Shown: positions 27,757 through 41,157, counted from the stretch's first letter. The stretch: DNA of 64,000 nucleotides from Tillus elongatus (GCA_964006375.1 OZ023267.1:32111266-32175265), one strand, 5' to 3'. Notes: generated by a model from the sequence alone, not told the origin. Numbers and translations: made by a program.

Positions 27757-28457
27757 TAGATGTTCTCATATCTTGAGCCACTATCATTGCACTATTAAAA
27801 CAGATCCTTACAGACAATGATTAGCATTGAACGTATCCAGGTTTGTCTTTTATAATTATTTATATTTTATAAATGTTAATATTGAAAGGTTTAAGACCCG
27901 TGTTTTAATGGGTAATCTAATTGGATAATATAAGCATATAGGTTACTGATTGAAAATAAACATTACTTCATTGAAGAAAATATTATGAGGTTATATCAAG
28001 CAACTCAAGTTAAATGATTTTACCTATGGATAAATATATTTTTGATTACCACAATCCCTACATACTTAAAAGAATTGATTATATAGATTTAAAAAAAGGT
28101 GGAAGTCGCCTAGCTCGCTTTTTCACTTGTAAAATAGATGGCTAGCGGAAGAGAAAAATCGGCAAGTGGACTTACTGGTTTTTACTGTTGTAATATGGTG
28201 AAGTTTGAATTACCAAGTTACTTCAAATTTGTTAATAAACATTTTAATTGAAACATTTTATAAGTAAGTACCCAATATTCATAAAGAGCAGTAAAAACTT
28301 TTTATGATCTGCGAAATCAGAAAAATTAATTGTGGTTAATGAAAAAACTATCTTCACTCGAAATATAAAAACTTTGGACTTCCCTACTGAAAAGTTACAA
28401 ATGAAAAGTTACTAGGTTTTACTATTGTACGGCAGAATTATTGTGCACATTTATAAA
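27757..28457. other. no gene recognised
   Basis: AT-rich; near 28397 a sequence related to the 23.5-kb palindrome (AGTTACTAGGTTTTACT) appears. Confidence 0.35.
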
Positions 28458-28505
28458 AAAGTTCGGGACGCAGCAAGTGCATTATGGTAGTGAATTTTCA
28501 TAAGA
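28458..28505 (-). mobile_element. DINE-like 3' terminus
   Basis: GGGACGCAGCAAGTGCATTA followed by TGGTAGTGAATTTTCAT. No core or 5' part follows. Confidence 0.55.
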
Positions 28506-28579
28506 ATTGTACACTATTAGTAAGGTATATTATTAAAAACTAATTCTTTAAAATTAAATGGATCTTAAAGATTGGTATT

Positions 28580-28921
28580 TTTTTTCTCCCTCAGGGATCG
28601 TCCGTGCCCTCGCATCAGGTCTAACCATTCTGTAACAGTCTCAGCCTTATGCTCTTTTACAGTTTTCCGTTTATTGGGAACGCGAGTTTCTGAAAAACCT
28701 TAATCTAAATCATGTGTTATATCTGTTTTTATCCAACGCTTAAGTGTGTCTTCTCCCAAGCTTAGAGTGCTCAAAAAATTTTGCGGCAGACTTTCATTAT
28801 AGCCAAAGTTGGCCATTTTTGTCTTTGAGAAAATAGTCATGATCTTCATACTTTCCTGGCAAGTGGTATCTGCTCGTCTTCTTTTAATAGGTGGGGTTTG
28901 AACTAGACTTATAAAGAACAA
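28580..28921 (-). pseudogene. unrecognised protein fragment, possibly transposon-derived
   Basis: The minus strand reads FLSTLSLGEDTLKRWIKTD near 28760 and, after a stop and frame change, VPNKRKTVKEHKAETVTEWL near 28630. The helix-rich FL-TL-LGE-T segment recalls a motif I associate with insect transposon-linked proteins, but I cannot name the family. It is broken by at least one stop. Confidence 0.3.
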
Positions 28922-29513
28922 TTTGAAAATTAACTTATTAATTCTGCACTTGTCTTTTCGAACGTTTTGTACTCAGGGTTCATAGTTTTTGTTGTTCTGA
29001 ATACAGTGTCACTTCACGTTTTGATATTGTTTGCACATTTTATATTAAATACAGTCATGGTCTGGCTACGTGCTTTTTGCTTAATAACTATGTTATGCTC
29101 GATCTCAATTACGTTGACTTTATAAATTGACAATTGCCCTGAACTTATGGTTGTAGATATTTATATATTTCTATGTGTCATTTAAAGTTTTGATACTAAT
29201 GTTATTTATTTTTATTTTAGCTTCTACTAGAAAATTGACTTTGTTACTACCCCTGACTCTGGGTGTGGCTGTGTAGAACATGGATTTTACATTTCAAGCT
29301 ATTTCAATTTTATGTATACTTTTTTTATTTAACTTTTTTCGCTGCCGCTTACTTATGCCTTGTCATTAAAATTCTTGTCCCAGACTTTATATACATAAAC
29401 AGAAAATATAGTGTAAACTATTTACTACTTAACTTTGGTGTGATATGTATTTCTGTAAAACTATAGGCATATACCTGCTTATATAACAGGAATTAGCCAT
29501 ATAATACAATATA
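28922..29513. other. no gene recognised
   Basis: A hydrophobic 67-codon frame at 29263-29466 is probably an AT-bias artefact. Confidence 0.4.
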
Positions 29514-31155
29514 CAGGCTGGCGCATTAACGAAACAGACCGATTCGCGCCCAGAGAATATTTTTTTTAAGAAATGCTGAAACAGGTCAATTTTAATATTG
29601 AGGGGGAGATGTTTAGACATAAAACTCAACTTTGTCACATGAACCCCTTAAGGGTGGTGATAACAACCCTTATATTTTAAATAGAGAACATGGGTCGAGT
29701 GTTACATCATTTGAAATCTCTTTCTTTTCTGAATTCAGCACACTAATTTTTTTGGAAGTTTTATTAACTCGTTTAAAAATTATTCACAGTTGGAGTTGCA
29801 AGAACGTATTTCATTCATTGTGATAAGAAATGCACTAATTAGTCAATTTTTCGTTGAAAAAAACTGAAAAACACAACCAAACGTTAAAAAATTTTTATTC
29901 AGTTAAATAAGTGCTCAAATTGTTGACCACCAGCTTCCATACAAAAGTAAAAATTTTGTTCGAAACGAGCTGTGACATTCTGGAGTATTTGAGGAGTTAT
30001 TAGACGGCATTATTCAACAATGCGTCGTCGTAATTCTTCCAGAGACTCCGGTTCTGTTGCGAGGATTCTACTCTTTAAATGGCCCCATGGAAAGAAGTCC
30101 AAAGGAGTTAAACCCGGTAATCTAGGGGGCCACTCAATAGCACCTCTACGCTCAATCCATTTTGCTGGAAACTGTCTGTTCAAAAACTCCCTAACACGTT
30201 GTGAAAAATGCGAAGGAGCTCCATCTTGTTGAAACACTAGATTTTCTTGATAGCGATCATCATTTTCAAAAATATCAATTAGTAGAGGGTAAACGATATC
30301 TCCTAGTAACTCCAAATACGTTTCGCCACTCAAATTGTCATCAAGAAAAATTGGTCCGATTAAACGGTCTCCAAAAATGCCAGTCCAGACATTCAATTTC
30401 TGTGGAGTTTGAGTGTGGACTTCATGAACATTTCTTGGATTATTATCTGCCCAATAACGACAGTTATGACGATTGACTGTAGAGCATAATTAAAACGTAC
30501 ACTCGTCTGAAAACAGATATTGAACAGAAAGTTCCCGTTACCAGCTATTCGTGCAGTCATAACGTCACAAAACTCCAGCCGCCGATCAAAATCATTAACA
30601 TTCAGTTGTTGTACAAGATAAATTTTATACGGGTGAAATTTATGATGCTGAATAGTTCTTCTTTTGATGTTTGAAACAGTGGCCAATTTTCTCGTGCTCA
30701 AAATTGGGTCTCCAGCAATTTGTCCTAAATCTTCAATCTCAGTAGTCTCATTTCTAACCGGAAATTCACGTTCAGGAGCCCATTTTTTGTTAGTTACTGA
30801 ACCACTTTGTCGAAACTTTGCAACTAACTTCAAAATGTATTTTCTGTTAACATGTCTGTTCGGATGTCGTTCATTAAACAAATCTGCGGTACGGTTGGCA
30901 GAGTCATCATTTAAAAAAAAAGAGTAATTATTTCAACTCTTTCTTCTACAGAATACACCATTGTGGAATTAATTTTCGGTAGTACTATCAAGCATCAAAC
31001 CGACCGATAAACTGAAATAATAAGCCGCATTTCTCTCATTCCAATAAGAAATGTTCTGATAGTGAATTTTTTGTTTACAGACCAACAAAACATTGACTAT
31101 CAGCACATTTCTTATCGGAATGAGTGAAATGCGCTTTTGCATCTTCAACTGTAAA
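29514..31155 (-). mobile_element. mariner (D,D41D) copy C, right inverted repeat truncated
   Basis: Begins CAGGCTGGCGCATTAACGAA after TATA, with the same left inverted repeat as copy B. The right end breaks at about 31155 within the inverted repeat (CTTTTGCATCTTCAACTG present, outer ~270 bp missing). It is not flanked by (AT)n. Confidence 0.85.
29897..30961 (-). pseudogene. mariner transposase
   Basis: ATG at 30961. The N-terminus LFNERHPNRHVNRKYILKLV is well preserved, but there are frame changes near 30905 and near 30500 (CFQTSVRF in place of CFSDECTF). FQQDGAPSHF is intact with its Asp. The third motif reads LPGLTPLD instead of SPDLTPLD, with the final catalytic Asp still present, 41 residues after the second. 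A stop lies near 30010. The more complete RYQENLVFQQ junction here shows that the stop in copy B is a mutation. Confidence 0.85.
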
Positions 31156-31861
31156 TAAGTTAATTAATTTTGAATATAACACTGTTTTATATTAGAGTGC
31201 TCCATTTAGACAACTATGACGCAACTGCCAAAATGTCTCCACAGCCTCCTCTTTCAAATGTTCTTATTAATTTTTATAGTTGTGACACATTTATTTGTTT
31301 ATTGCCTTTTGAATATAAACAAATCATTTAGTTTCTCACTGTATGAATATTTTAAAAATACAGTCAACTATAATTTTAATAATCATAAAAATTTGCGATT
31401 GATCTGAGTAAATTCCAAAGGATTGTCAGATAGCGTTAATAAAACAGAAAAGCAGGAGGTAGAATGTAATATTGGAGAGAAGAGCCTATTGGAAAGACAA
31501 ACTGCTTTCCGATCAGCCGCACACTTGATTCATTTGATGCGTCGTTATGTGGTAGACATATAAAACACGTGACGGAATTCCTCACAGTTCGTTTGAGTAT
31601 TCACGGTCGCAAATGTACGAATAAAATGAATAAGCTTACCGTGTATACTCGTGGAAAACATTTTCACCCATACACTTACAACGGCAGATTGTTATTTTAG
31701 GTGAGAATCTAGAACTAAAAATTCTTAGGACAAATTAGAGCTAAAAAGCTATTTGTTTCCAGGTTTGCATTAATACTAGTAGTTAGCACTTAATAAATAG
31801 TCTGGACACAGAAAGTGCGTTATGGTAGTAAATTTTCATAGAAACTATCTACAGCTTTCAT

Positions 31862-31892
<31 letters not shown>

Positions 31893-31989
31893 TTATTTGT
31901 CGCCTACAATTTTACATCATGTCATACGAAGAAGCCACAGCTTGTGTATAATATAAAGCAACAATTGGTAAAGGGTCCATCTGCACGTG

Positions 31990-31992
<3 letters not shown>
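31156..31992. other. no gene; isolated DINE-like end and a (TAA)n tract
   Basis: A diverged DINE-like 3' terminus lies at 31801-31848 (GGACACAGAAAGTGCGTTAT). (TAA)n at about 31868-31892 adjoins TTTATTTGTCGCC and may be the tail of a LINE fragment. Confidence 0.45.

Positions 31993-32080
<88 letters not shown>
31993..32080. repeat. (AT)n microsatellite
   Basis: Left flank of the mariner at 32081-34748. Confidence 0.97.
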
Positions 32081-32084
<4 letters not shown>

Positions 32085-34743
32085 GGTTTTTCACGATAGC
32101 CGTGCATTAGAAGTTTATAAAGTTCCCTGATATTATAAATTTTGAAATTTTGGCAGCGGTCACAATTCGTAATTGTCTTTTATTCTAAAATATTTTTAAG
32201 GTCACACCACTTCCGGTTAGACCGGAAGTAGTCATCAACTTTGCTAATTTAAATAGAATGCCCTATTTTTTATTGCATATTAGAATTCTCCATAAAATTT
32301 TGTAAAGATTTATATTAGGCTTTCCTATCCCTATCTTCAACTGTTTCAGAGATATTGTGATTTTTTTACATTTTTCGAAACTTCTATCCTCATTTATAAC
32401 ACTTTGTATTTCACATGTTTTTAAAGATAAGAGCCTGGAATTTAGAATACTATAACTTCTAGGATGAAGCATTCATATTACCTACCTAAAGTTTACCTGT
32501 ATCATACAGAGTGTTTTAAATTTAAAGACCAACTTACACACATTCAATGTTGCAAAAGTCATTTTTTTCAAATGGTACACCCTGTATATTATTAAAAATT
32601 CGAGTTCTAAATTTAATTCTATACCGGTTTTATATAGGGTTTCCTATACCTATCTCTTACGAGTAACTTTCTACTAGAGTTTTTAGGTAACAAACTCCTT
32701 TTCTAGTGAATATACATTACCCTGCAAAATAAAGGCAGCTGTGGCTGCCAGAAAACATAATTATGACAACACATGAATTCTAAAGCGTCATTTATATTTT
32801 AAAGTTAATCTGAGTGTGTTTGTATTAGTCACGTTATAGAAATAATAAGCCAATAAAAATGCAGAATAGTGAAGAGTACTCTAATATGGATATTTTCAAT
32901 TTATTTTATATTCATGGGGAATACAATCGGATTGTAAGCAGAACATGCAGGATATTTAACGAGAAGTATCCCACTCTATCGGCAATGACTAGAGGAACAT
33001 TCGCAAGGATAGAGGAACGATTTAAATTGACTGGAAGTGTCAAAACTACACGACATGATCCAAAGCCAGTGTGAAATTCAAAATTGAAGATGAAGATAAT
33101 GAGATAAAGGTTTTGGCTTATTTTCAAGTTTACCCGCTTAGCTCTATTCCTGCAGCTACTCGAGCTTTGGAAACATCAAGTTCGTCTGTGCATAGAATAT
33201 TGAAATTTCATAAAATGCACCAATATTCAGAAGTAGTACTACAACGACTTCGACCTGGTGACCATTTAAAAAGAGTGGAATTCTGCGAACACATGTTTCT
33301 GAATATTCAACAAGATGAGAACTTTCTCTCTAAAATTAAGTGGACCGACGAATCGAAATTTAGAAGCGAAGGAATTGTGAATAGGAGAAATAGTCATTTT
33401 TGGCCAAGTGAAAACCTAATATATTTAGAGAACGACGTTTTTAAACAAATTTTAGTTTTAATGTGCTTTGTATCATTATGGACAATAAGGTCTCTTATGA
33501 AATTTACGAAGAAAATATAAACGGTGAAAAATATTTGGAACTATTAAGGGGATCTGTCCGTAATTTTCTGGCAAGGCTACCACTAGATACCAGGCAAAGC
33601 TGCTGGTATCACCTAGACGGCGCGCCTGCCCACTCCACTGGTGAAGTTTACTGGCATTTAACCCAATTATTTGAAGACAGATGGATTGGGCCCAACGGTC
33701 CTTGGAGATGGCGTCCCCGCTCTCTTGATTTAACGCCCGCCGATTTTTATTTCTGGGGGCATATAAAAAGTCAATTGTATCACACAACAGTGCAACGTAG
33801 AGAGGATCTTTTAAATCGTGTAATTAGAGCTTTTAGAGATTTAGATCCAAATGAAATCAAAAGCGCTACTACGAATGAGATGAACCGTAGAATTTTGCAG
33901 TCGCTTGACCAAGATGGTCGTCACATAGAACATTTTATAGTGATCGTAGCATTTAAATTTGAATTAACTATTTTTTTTGGTCTTTGTTCAGTTTTTTGTT
34001 TATTGTTAATATTTTTTTAAATTATTATTTAAATAATTACATTAAATATTTTTATGAAATCATATCACTTTTGTTATCTGACTGACAATCACAGCTGTAT
34101 TTGTTGTCTAGTCTAACGTGTACTCTTTAGAAGAGGAGGTTGTTACCTAAAAATGCTAAAAACAAGCAACATATGGAAGATAAGTATAGAAAAACTTATA
34201 TCAGACCGGTGTAGAATTAAATTTAGAACTCGAATTTTTAATAATATACAGGTGTCCTATTTGAAAAAAAAACTTTTGCCACGTTGAATATGTCTAAGTT
34301 AGTAACTAAATTTAGAACACTCTGTATGACACAGGTAAACTTAAGACATATAATATGAAAGCTCCCTCCCATAAGTTACGAAATTCTAAATTCGAGCATT
34401 TTATCTTTGAAAACATGTCAAATACAAACTATTAAAAATAAGGTTGCAAAATCACCGAAATACAGAGAAATCACAATATCTTTGGAACAGTTGAAGATAG
34501 GGATAGGAAAGCCTAATATAAATATTCACAAAATTTTATGGAGAATTGGAATATGCAATAAAAAACAGGGCATTCTATTTAAATTAGCAAAGTTGATGAC
34601 TACTTCCGGTCTAACCGGAAGTGGTGTGACCTTGAAAATATTTTAGAATAAAAGACAATTACGAATTGTGACCGCTGCCAAAATTTCAAAATTTAGGATA
34701 TCAGGGAACTTCATAAACTTCTAATGCACGGCTATCGTGAAAA

Positions 34744-34748
<5 letters not shown>
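32081..34748 (+). mobile_element. mariner (D,D41D) with ~600-bp inverted repeats, second family
   Basis: Ends ACAGGGTTTTTCACGATAGC and GCTATCGTGAAAAACCCT, each abutting (AT)n. The inverted repeats extend from 32081 to about 32735 and from about 34130 to 34748, and include an internal palindrome CTTCCGGTTAGACCGGAAG in each arm. A single transposase gene lies between. Such long arms would fold into a large hairpin. Confidence 0.9.
32859..34020 (+). pseudogene. mariner transposase, two frameshifts
   Basis: From the ATG at 32859 the DNA-binding region reads HGEYNRIVSRTCRIFNEKYP. The frame shifts at about 33070 to FKIEDEDNEIKVLAYFQV and VEFCEHM, with the first catalytic Asp in KWTDESKF (~33348). 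It shifts again at about 33465 to INGEKYLELL. The second Asp is in YHLDGAPAHS (~33616) and the third in SLDLTPADF (~33742), 41 residues later. The C-terminus runs RRILQSLDQDGRHIEHFI. Without the two frameshifts it would match the family length of roughly 340-380 residues. All three catalytic Asp survive. Confidence 0.88.

Positions 34749-34841
<93 letters not shown>
34749..34841. repeat. (AT)n microsatellite
   Basis: Right flank of the preceding mariner, with a TTA interruption near 34819. Confidence 0.97.
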
Positions 34842-34842
<1 letters not shown>

Positions 34843-34950
34843 GTGTCCAAGACAAGGGGGCCACTATGGGGATCTCCCAGGCAGTAGCAGATACAGACTT
34901 GGTTAACTAGTAGAAAAGTTGCTTACTTGCAAACCCAACAAAGTGGCGGT
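34842..34950. other. unrecognised
   Basis: Short unique stretch beside the tandem duplication. Confidence 0.3.
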
Positions 34951-35578
34951 TAGACATCTCCGAATTTTTTTTTTACTTTTTGAAATATTTGGATAAATTT
35001 CGATTTTTCAATTTTTACATATTATTTTTTTATGGCCTTAATGGTGGACCTACACCAATACCGATGACACTTCTCCACTGCAACTTTTAATTTTCTTTTA
35101 CGTAACATTGCTAGTTTTTGAATTGGACGTTTCGTCTTTGCGGGACCATCATCAATTTTTTTTTTAGATACAGCCCTCATTTTCTGATATCATATTCTGA
35201 GAGCCATTTTTATTTCAAATTCGGCTATGTGCCACACTTTGTGGTTTAGTTCCATTTTAGTCTTTAGACATCTCCGAATATTTTTTTTACTTTTTTAAAT
35301 ATTTGGATAAATTTAGATTTTTCAATTTTTACATATTATTTTTATATGGCCTTAATGGTGGACCTACACCAATACCGATGACTCTTCTCCACTGCAACTT
35401 TTAATTTTCTTTTACGTAACATTGCTAGTTTTTGAATTGGACGTTTCGTCTTTGCGGGACCATCATCAATTTTTTTTTTTAGATACAGCCCTCATTTTCT
35501 GATATCATATTCTGAGAGCCATTTTTCTTTAAAATTCGGCTATGTGCCACACTTTGTGGTTTAGTTCCATTTTAGTCT
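34951..35578 (-). repeat. 314-bp tandem duplication with a hammerhead-like motif in each unit
   Basis: Two near-identical units (34951-35264, 35265-35578) start TAGACATCTCCGAAT. On the minus strand each contains AUGAUGGUCCC, CAAAGAC, GAAACGUC and then CAAUUC, with AAUUG upstream able to pair with CAAUU. This recalls a hammerhead whose first core box has lost bases. The duplication is certain; the ribozyme reading is tentative. Confidence 0.75.
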
Positions 35579-35893
35579 TTTTTTCGACCATAATCAAGAA
35601 AGGTCCTATTGCGGACCTGTACACAGCTTTTAAACTTAAGTACTCAACAAGTAGCTATATCACCCAACACTTTATGTCATTTAGGCGTATATTCCAATGG
35701 ATGAATTGAGGCAATAATTGAATGAAATAAACAGAACAAAAATTGTTACATTACTAGAAGACCTACACAGTAAAAAAAACAACAAACGAATACGAAAAAA
35801 CCAACAAAATTTAGAGTATATGTTCAAATAGGCTTCCACTATTTTCCAAGCACAAATATCACCTTCCAACTCTCGATTATAAAACCCTAGTCA
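35579..35893. other. no gene seen
   Basis: AT-rich; nothing recognised. Confidence 0.4.
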
Positions 35894-36091
<198 letters not shown>

Positions 36092-36644
36092 ACTAACGTT
36101 GCACACACTTGCATACACACACACACACTCATACATATTACATATCAACACCAAATAGACACAGGCAGATGCAGGCACACAACTCGTCAGTCGGCTGTTT
36201 CCCATTCTATCGCCGATTCCTCTAGTGTGAAGATAACGACGTTTTCGACATGATGACGGGAAACTAAAGAGACGAATCGACAAGAAAACTCCAGGGTGAA
36301 TTTAATCTAGAGTCGTGTGTGTTTGTGGATTTTCAAGTAGTGTTTAGGTATTCCCTGCGAGTCGGCCGTCTCATCACAAAATAGAGGCCGTGTTTGTATC
36401 ACAGGATAACGAACTCAAGATAAAGCCCTCTGCGATAATGGAGAACAGGATTACTTATAATTCTGCCCCAACCGAATTTTTGTTTATCCTACAGAATGAA
36501 TAAGCCATTTTTAATTTAGATACAAAGTCCTAGACAAGAAGATGAGCCGCTGAAAATTTTCAATTTCATTCTACCTTAACAATGTAAATATACTTATAGC
36601 TACGTGGCGCTGGGTGAAATGAGATAAGACGGGAAGCTTTAGTG
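36092..36644. other. no gene; (CA)n at about 36107-36128
   Basis: A short CA-rich microsatellite and otherwise unrecognised sequence. Confidence 0.4.
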
Positions 36645-36711
36645 ATTTTTCTTAGAACAAATTCACTAATGGCGAGATCCCTACTTTTATATATTGAAAA
36701 CATTTTTTATA

Positions 36712-36715
<4 letters not shown>

Positions 36716-36806
<91 letters not shown>
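36716..36806. repeat. (AT)n microsatellite
   Basis: Left half of the split core. Confidence 0.97.
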
Positions 36807-37749
<943 letters not shown>

Positions 37750-38270
37750 TCACACCGATAACTCAAAAAATAGTGGTCCGCCTTTAATAAAATTTGGTAT
37801 ATACCTATATAAACATATCGGAAAAAAATTTGTCAAAAAATAGAAAAGCTATGGTAACCAAATTTGGTAGGTAAGTTTACAATATTAAAAGGATAGTTAT
37901 ATATATTATATTTATGTTACCAGGAACAAAAGTTATAAAAAATATTTGGTACCAGACCATTTCTATGAAATATATATACCGATAACTCAAAAACTAATAA
38001 GCCGATTTTAATTAAATTTGGTACAGATCTTGATTTTGTAAGTGGATTGGACAAGTTCGTTAGCCAGGAAAATCCGCCGAGGTTTTCCCGGAAAATTTTG
38101 TGCTTTATTTCGAAAAAAAAATTTTATCTACGGAATTAACAAAGTAAGGGCAACCAAACTTGGTGCGCAGCTTTATATTATTATAGGTAAGTCACTTACC
38201 AATTTAGCTCTGTGGGTTAAAGGAGAAAAAAGTTACACGCATTTAAAGAAAAATAAATTTGGGTTTTCCT

Positions 38271-38733
38271 CAAAACGTTAAAGTCGCGATTTAAAACGTC
38301 AAGATTGGTAATATTTAGGCATTGAACCTGAAACTAATATGAGCTATGGAAAGAAAATGTCTAAAGAAGAATGTTTTACAAAGCCTGAAGTCTTAGTTTC
38401 AATCATCATTGTCAATCATTTTACTAAAATATTCTCAGAAAATTTATTTCAAATAGACCCTTTCTCTGATGCTTTGGCAGTAGTGTTGGGTATTTTCGTA
38501 AAAAATCATTAAAGTTCAATATATCCGTTATTATGCAAGATACGAAAAAAATGTGTACATTAATTATAGGGTGTCTTGAGCTACACCTTAAAAAAATATT
38601 TCTACAATTACAGGCTGGCCTATAAGTTGTCGGTTATTCAAATTTTCTCTTTTTTTTTAAATCAAACACGGCTTATGTTATTGCATTTTTGAATTTTCCA
38701 TCGAAATATAATACATATTTGTAAGAAAAAAAT
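38271..38733 (+). mobile_element. mosaic segment shared with 8.57-9.17 kb
   Basis: Shares TTTCTCTGATGCTTTGG, TTATGCAAGATACG and TTAATTATAGGGTGTCTT with the 8.6-kb mosaic. It lacks the DINE-like 5' module and the mariner terminus found there, so it is either the pre-insertion form or a deletion derivative. Confidence 0.55.
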
Positions 38734-39048
38734 TCGGGACGCAGTAAGTGCGTTATGGTAGCGAATTTTCATTAAATGCTTCAAGTGAATAGTTAAATTT
38801 GCTATTACCCTATAAGGTTGACCAAGAAACCAGTTTTTTCGGGAACACTTTAAGCTTACTTTCGGAAATTTTGGTACATTTTCAACCAATAAAGTTATTA
38901 TGATGAAACATGGCACATTGTTTCTACTATATAGGTTATACTGGTAAACAAATTTGATGCCTGCTTTCTTAAAAAAACATATTTGCTATTAAAAACATTT
39001 TTATGAAAATTCACTACCATAACGCACTTGCTGTGTCCAGACTTTTAT
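38734..39048. mobile_element. ~315-bp element bounded by two inverted DINE-type 3' termini
   Basis: The left end GGGACGCAGTAAGTGCGTTA and right end TAACGCACTTGCTGTGTCC are inverted repeats of about 35 bp, each with the small hairpin. The interior matches 9170-9475. It therefore looks like a two-ended MITE built from one DINE terminus. Confidence 0.6.
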
Positions 39049-39079
39049 TTATTTAACATATTTTTAATTGCGAATTTTA

Positions 39080-39297
39080 TAATAATATAAACTTTATAAT
39101 ACAAACACGCGTATCAAATTTGGTTGCCCTTACTTTGTTATTTACGGAGATATAATTTTTTTTAGAAAGAAACCGCAAAATTTTTTGGGAAAACCTGGTC
39201 CGATTTTCCTGGATAACGAACTTGTTGAAGCCATTTGCAAAAGGAAGGTACTCACTAAATTTTATAAATCAGTCCATTATTTGTTGAGTTATCGGTC

Positions 39298-39300
<3 letters not shown>
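39080..39300 (-). mobile_element. DINE-like internal half ending in (AT)n
   Basis: Contains AAATTTGGTTGCCCTTACTT, GATTTTCCTGGATAACGAAC and TTGTTGAGTTATCGG, then the core; beyond the core no 5' module follows. Confidence 0.6.

Positions 39301-39390
<90 letters not shown>
39301..39390. repeat. (AT)n microsatellite
   Basis: Right-hand flank is unrelated AT-rich DNA. Confidence 0.97.
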
Positions 39391-39393
<3 letters not shown>

Positions 39394-40361
39394 CTAATTG
39401 GCTTGAATTTTATTTTATATTTTGTATTAATTTTATGTTAATTGCCACACTGTTGTGCGCCAATTATTCAATTGTCTTACTTTTATTATATTTATTATAT
39501 TATATATTTATTTTATTTTATTTATATGGAAAAGTGATATTTAAAAAGATAATGATATTACACCATGTATTATGGGTGACCCTGTATATTTTGTAATGTA
39601 AAATTGTATCTGAATAAAGTGTTTATGACTCTTGGTGTTTGAAATTTAATATGTGTGGGTTCATCAAATGAAAGCTAGCTCAGTTGTTATATGGGTTGCC
39701 TACCCTTCTACTATATATATTTATATCAGATAAATTATAATCAAAATATCTTATTTACTTACTTGATCTCAGTGGTAGGTTCTGCTATAATAGGGGAAAA
39801 GAAAAATAGCCTGCAAATATTTATATTTATCGTAATTTTATCTTATTATGGGTTTTTGTTTCAAAGAATTATGTTTTTAGCAAATTTTTATAACAACTTT
39901 TATTGACAGAGTTTTATAAATTTTAAAGCTAAACGGATCCGTTGTTATAAATTTTCAATCTTACTATTAGATCACAATGATTAATATTAATAAACCGAGT
40001 TTTTCGACTGCTTTTCAATTGTTTGTAATAATAAATATGGATCCTGATCTGCACTCCTAACTCCCTCTACATTCGTAAATTTGAATTATGGTAATATGAA
40101 AATAAGATCTCTATTTATGCATTAAATCTTATTTTCCCATAAACGCTTTTGATTGACGTTTAATCGACAGAAAGTATACTGTCTTTTAAACTAAATTTAT
40201 TGCCTCCTTGAGTTGATTTTGATAAAATAATTAAATCTCAAACCTTGGTTCCTCGCTGCTGGTGGTGAGTATCCTTTAATATAGGTATTCTTGATATATT
40301 TACTGTTTATCTTGTAATTTGTTACGTTAAAACTTGATATAACCTTTGTTATTTATTTCAG
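39391..40361. other. unique-looking sequence; possible short intron at 40265-40361
   Basis: GTGAGT at 40265 and TTTATTTCAG ending at 40361 would delimit a 97-bp intron. Upstream of it I see no coding exon. Confidence 0.25.
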
Positions 40362-40576
40362 TTGAACAATAGATCTTCTTTACACAATATATACTTTAAA
40401 ATATTTATATTTAAAATGGGAAGCAAGAATGACGCTCTCTCGCATCTGAATTTTTTTAACAACCAACAATAAATTCATAACAAAAGCGGAAATGTTGCCC
40501 AAATTCATCCAATATTTGATATCAAGGCATCCTTTCTTGACATTAATCATTACATATTTTGACATCTATGCTTCCG
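40362..40576 (+). other. candidate host exon with start codon
   Basis: Preceded by an acceptor-like TTTATTTCAG and followed by the strong donor GTAAGT at 40577. An ATG at 40492 opens 28 codons (MLPKFIQYLISRHPFLTLII at the start) and leaves one base for the next codon. A short upstream frame (from 40417) would end before it. Candidate only; no family recognised. Confidence 0.25.
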
Positions 40577-41082
40577 GTAAGTAGAAAATAATATTCTTAA
40601 AAATGACATTTGGCCTAACCTTACTTTTTTAATCTAATTATAGTCGATAATAAATTTATAAATTCATTAAGTTCATATGCTGCAATCTTGATTTAAAAGT
40701 TCCACAACACAAACACTGTATTTGGTAAACTTCAGTTCATTGTTCACATAAATAAAATAATAAACTTACATCTAAATACATCATACAAAGGGTTTTGTTT
40801 TGTTCATTATCTTTAGGTAATTGATTTTATAACATAATTCTTTGGTATTTATTTCATGCTTAAGAGTTTAATCTATTTGCAGATAGGTTTTTGGCTCTTT
40901 TAAATTCTTTTAAACTGAAATGCTTTCCAAATTTGCTAGTTATAAATTTTAAGAATTATAATTAATGATAATTTCAACAATTTATGGCATTATGTCTTTC
41001 ATTGCTTATCCAAATAACACTGACTAACAATAATAGTGAATGTGCTTGTATATTAATGTTATTATTTTGTTTTCTGTTTTAG

Positions 41083-41157
41083 TGTACAGTAAAATATGTC
41101 GAACGATGTGGATATGTATACAATATACAGAGAACCCATATGCATTACGTGTTAACC
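41083..41157 (+). other. candidate host exon, phase-compatible with 40362-40576
   Basis: Preceded by TTTTGTTTTCTGTTTTAG and followed by GTAAGT at 41158. Joining the single leftover base to this exon keeps the frame open to its end (YSKICRTMWICIQYTENPYA in the middle) and again leaves one base. The splice signals are better than expected by chance, but no next exon or protein family is identified. Confidence 0.25.

Noticed and set aside
27757..28457. Region with AGTTACT words as a distinct transposon
   Set aside because: Only isolated half-sites were seen; no boundaries or duplicated flanks could be supported by eye.
36221..36260. GTGAAGATAACGACG ... TTTTCGACATGATGACGG as a hammerhead
   Set aside because: Core boxes are incomplete and the order does not fit either strand.
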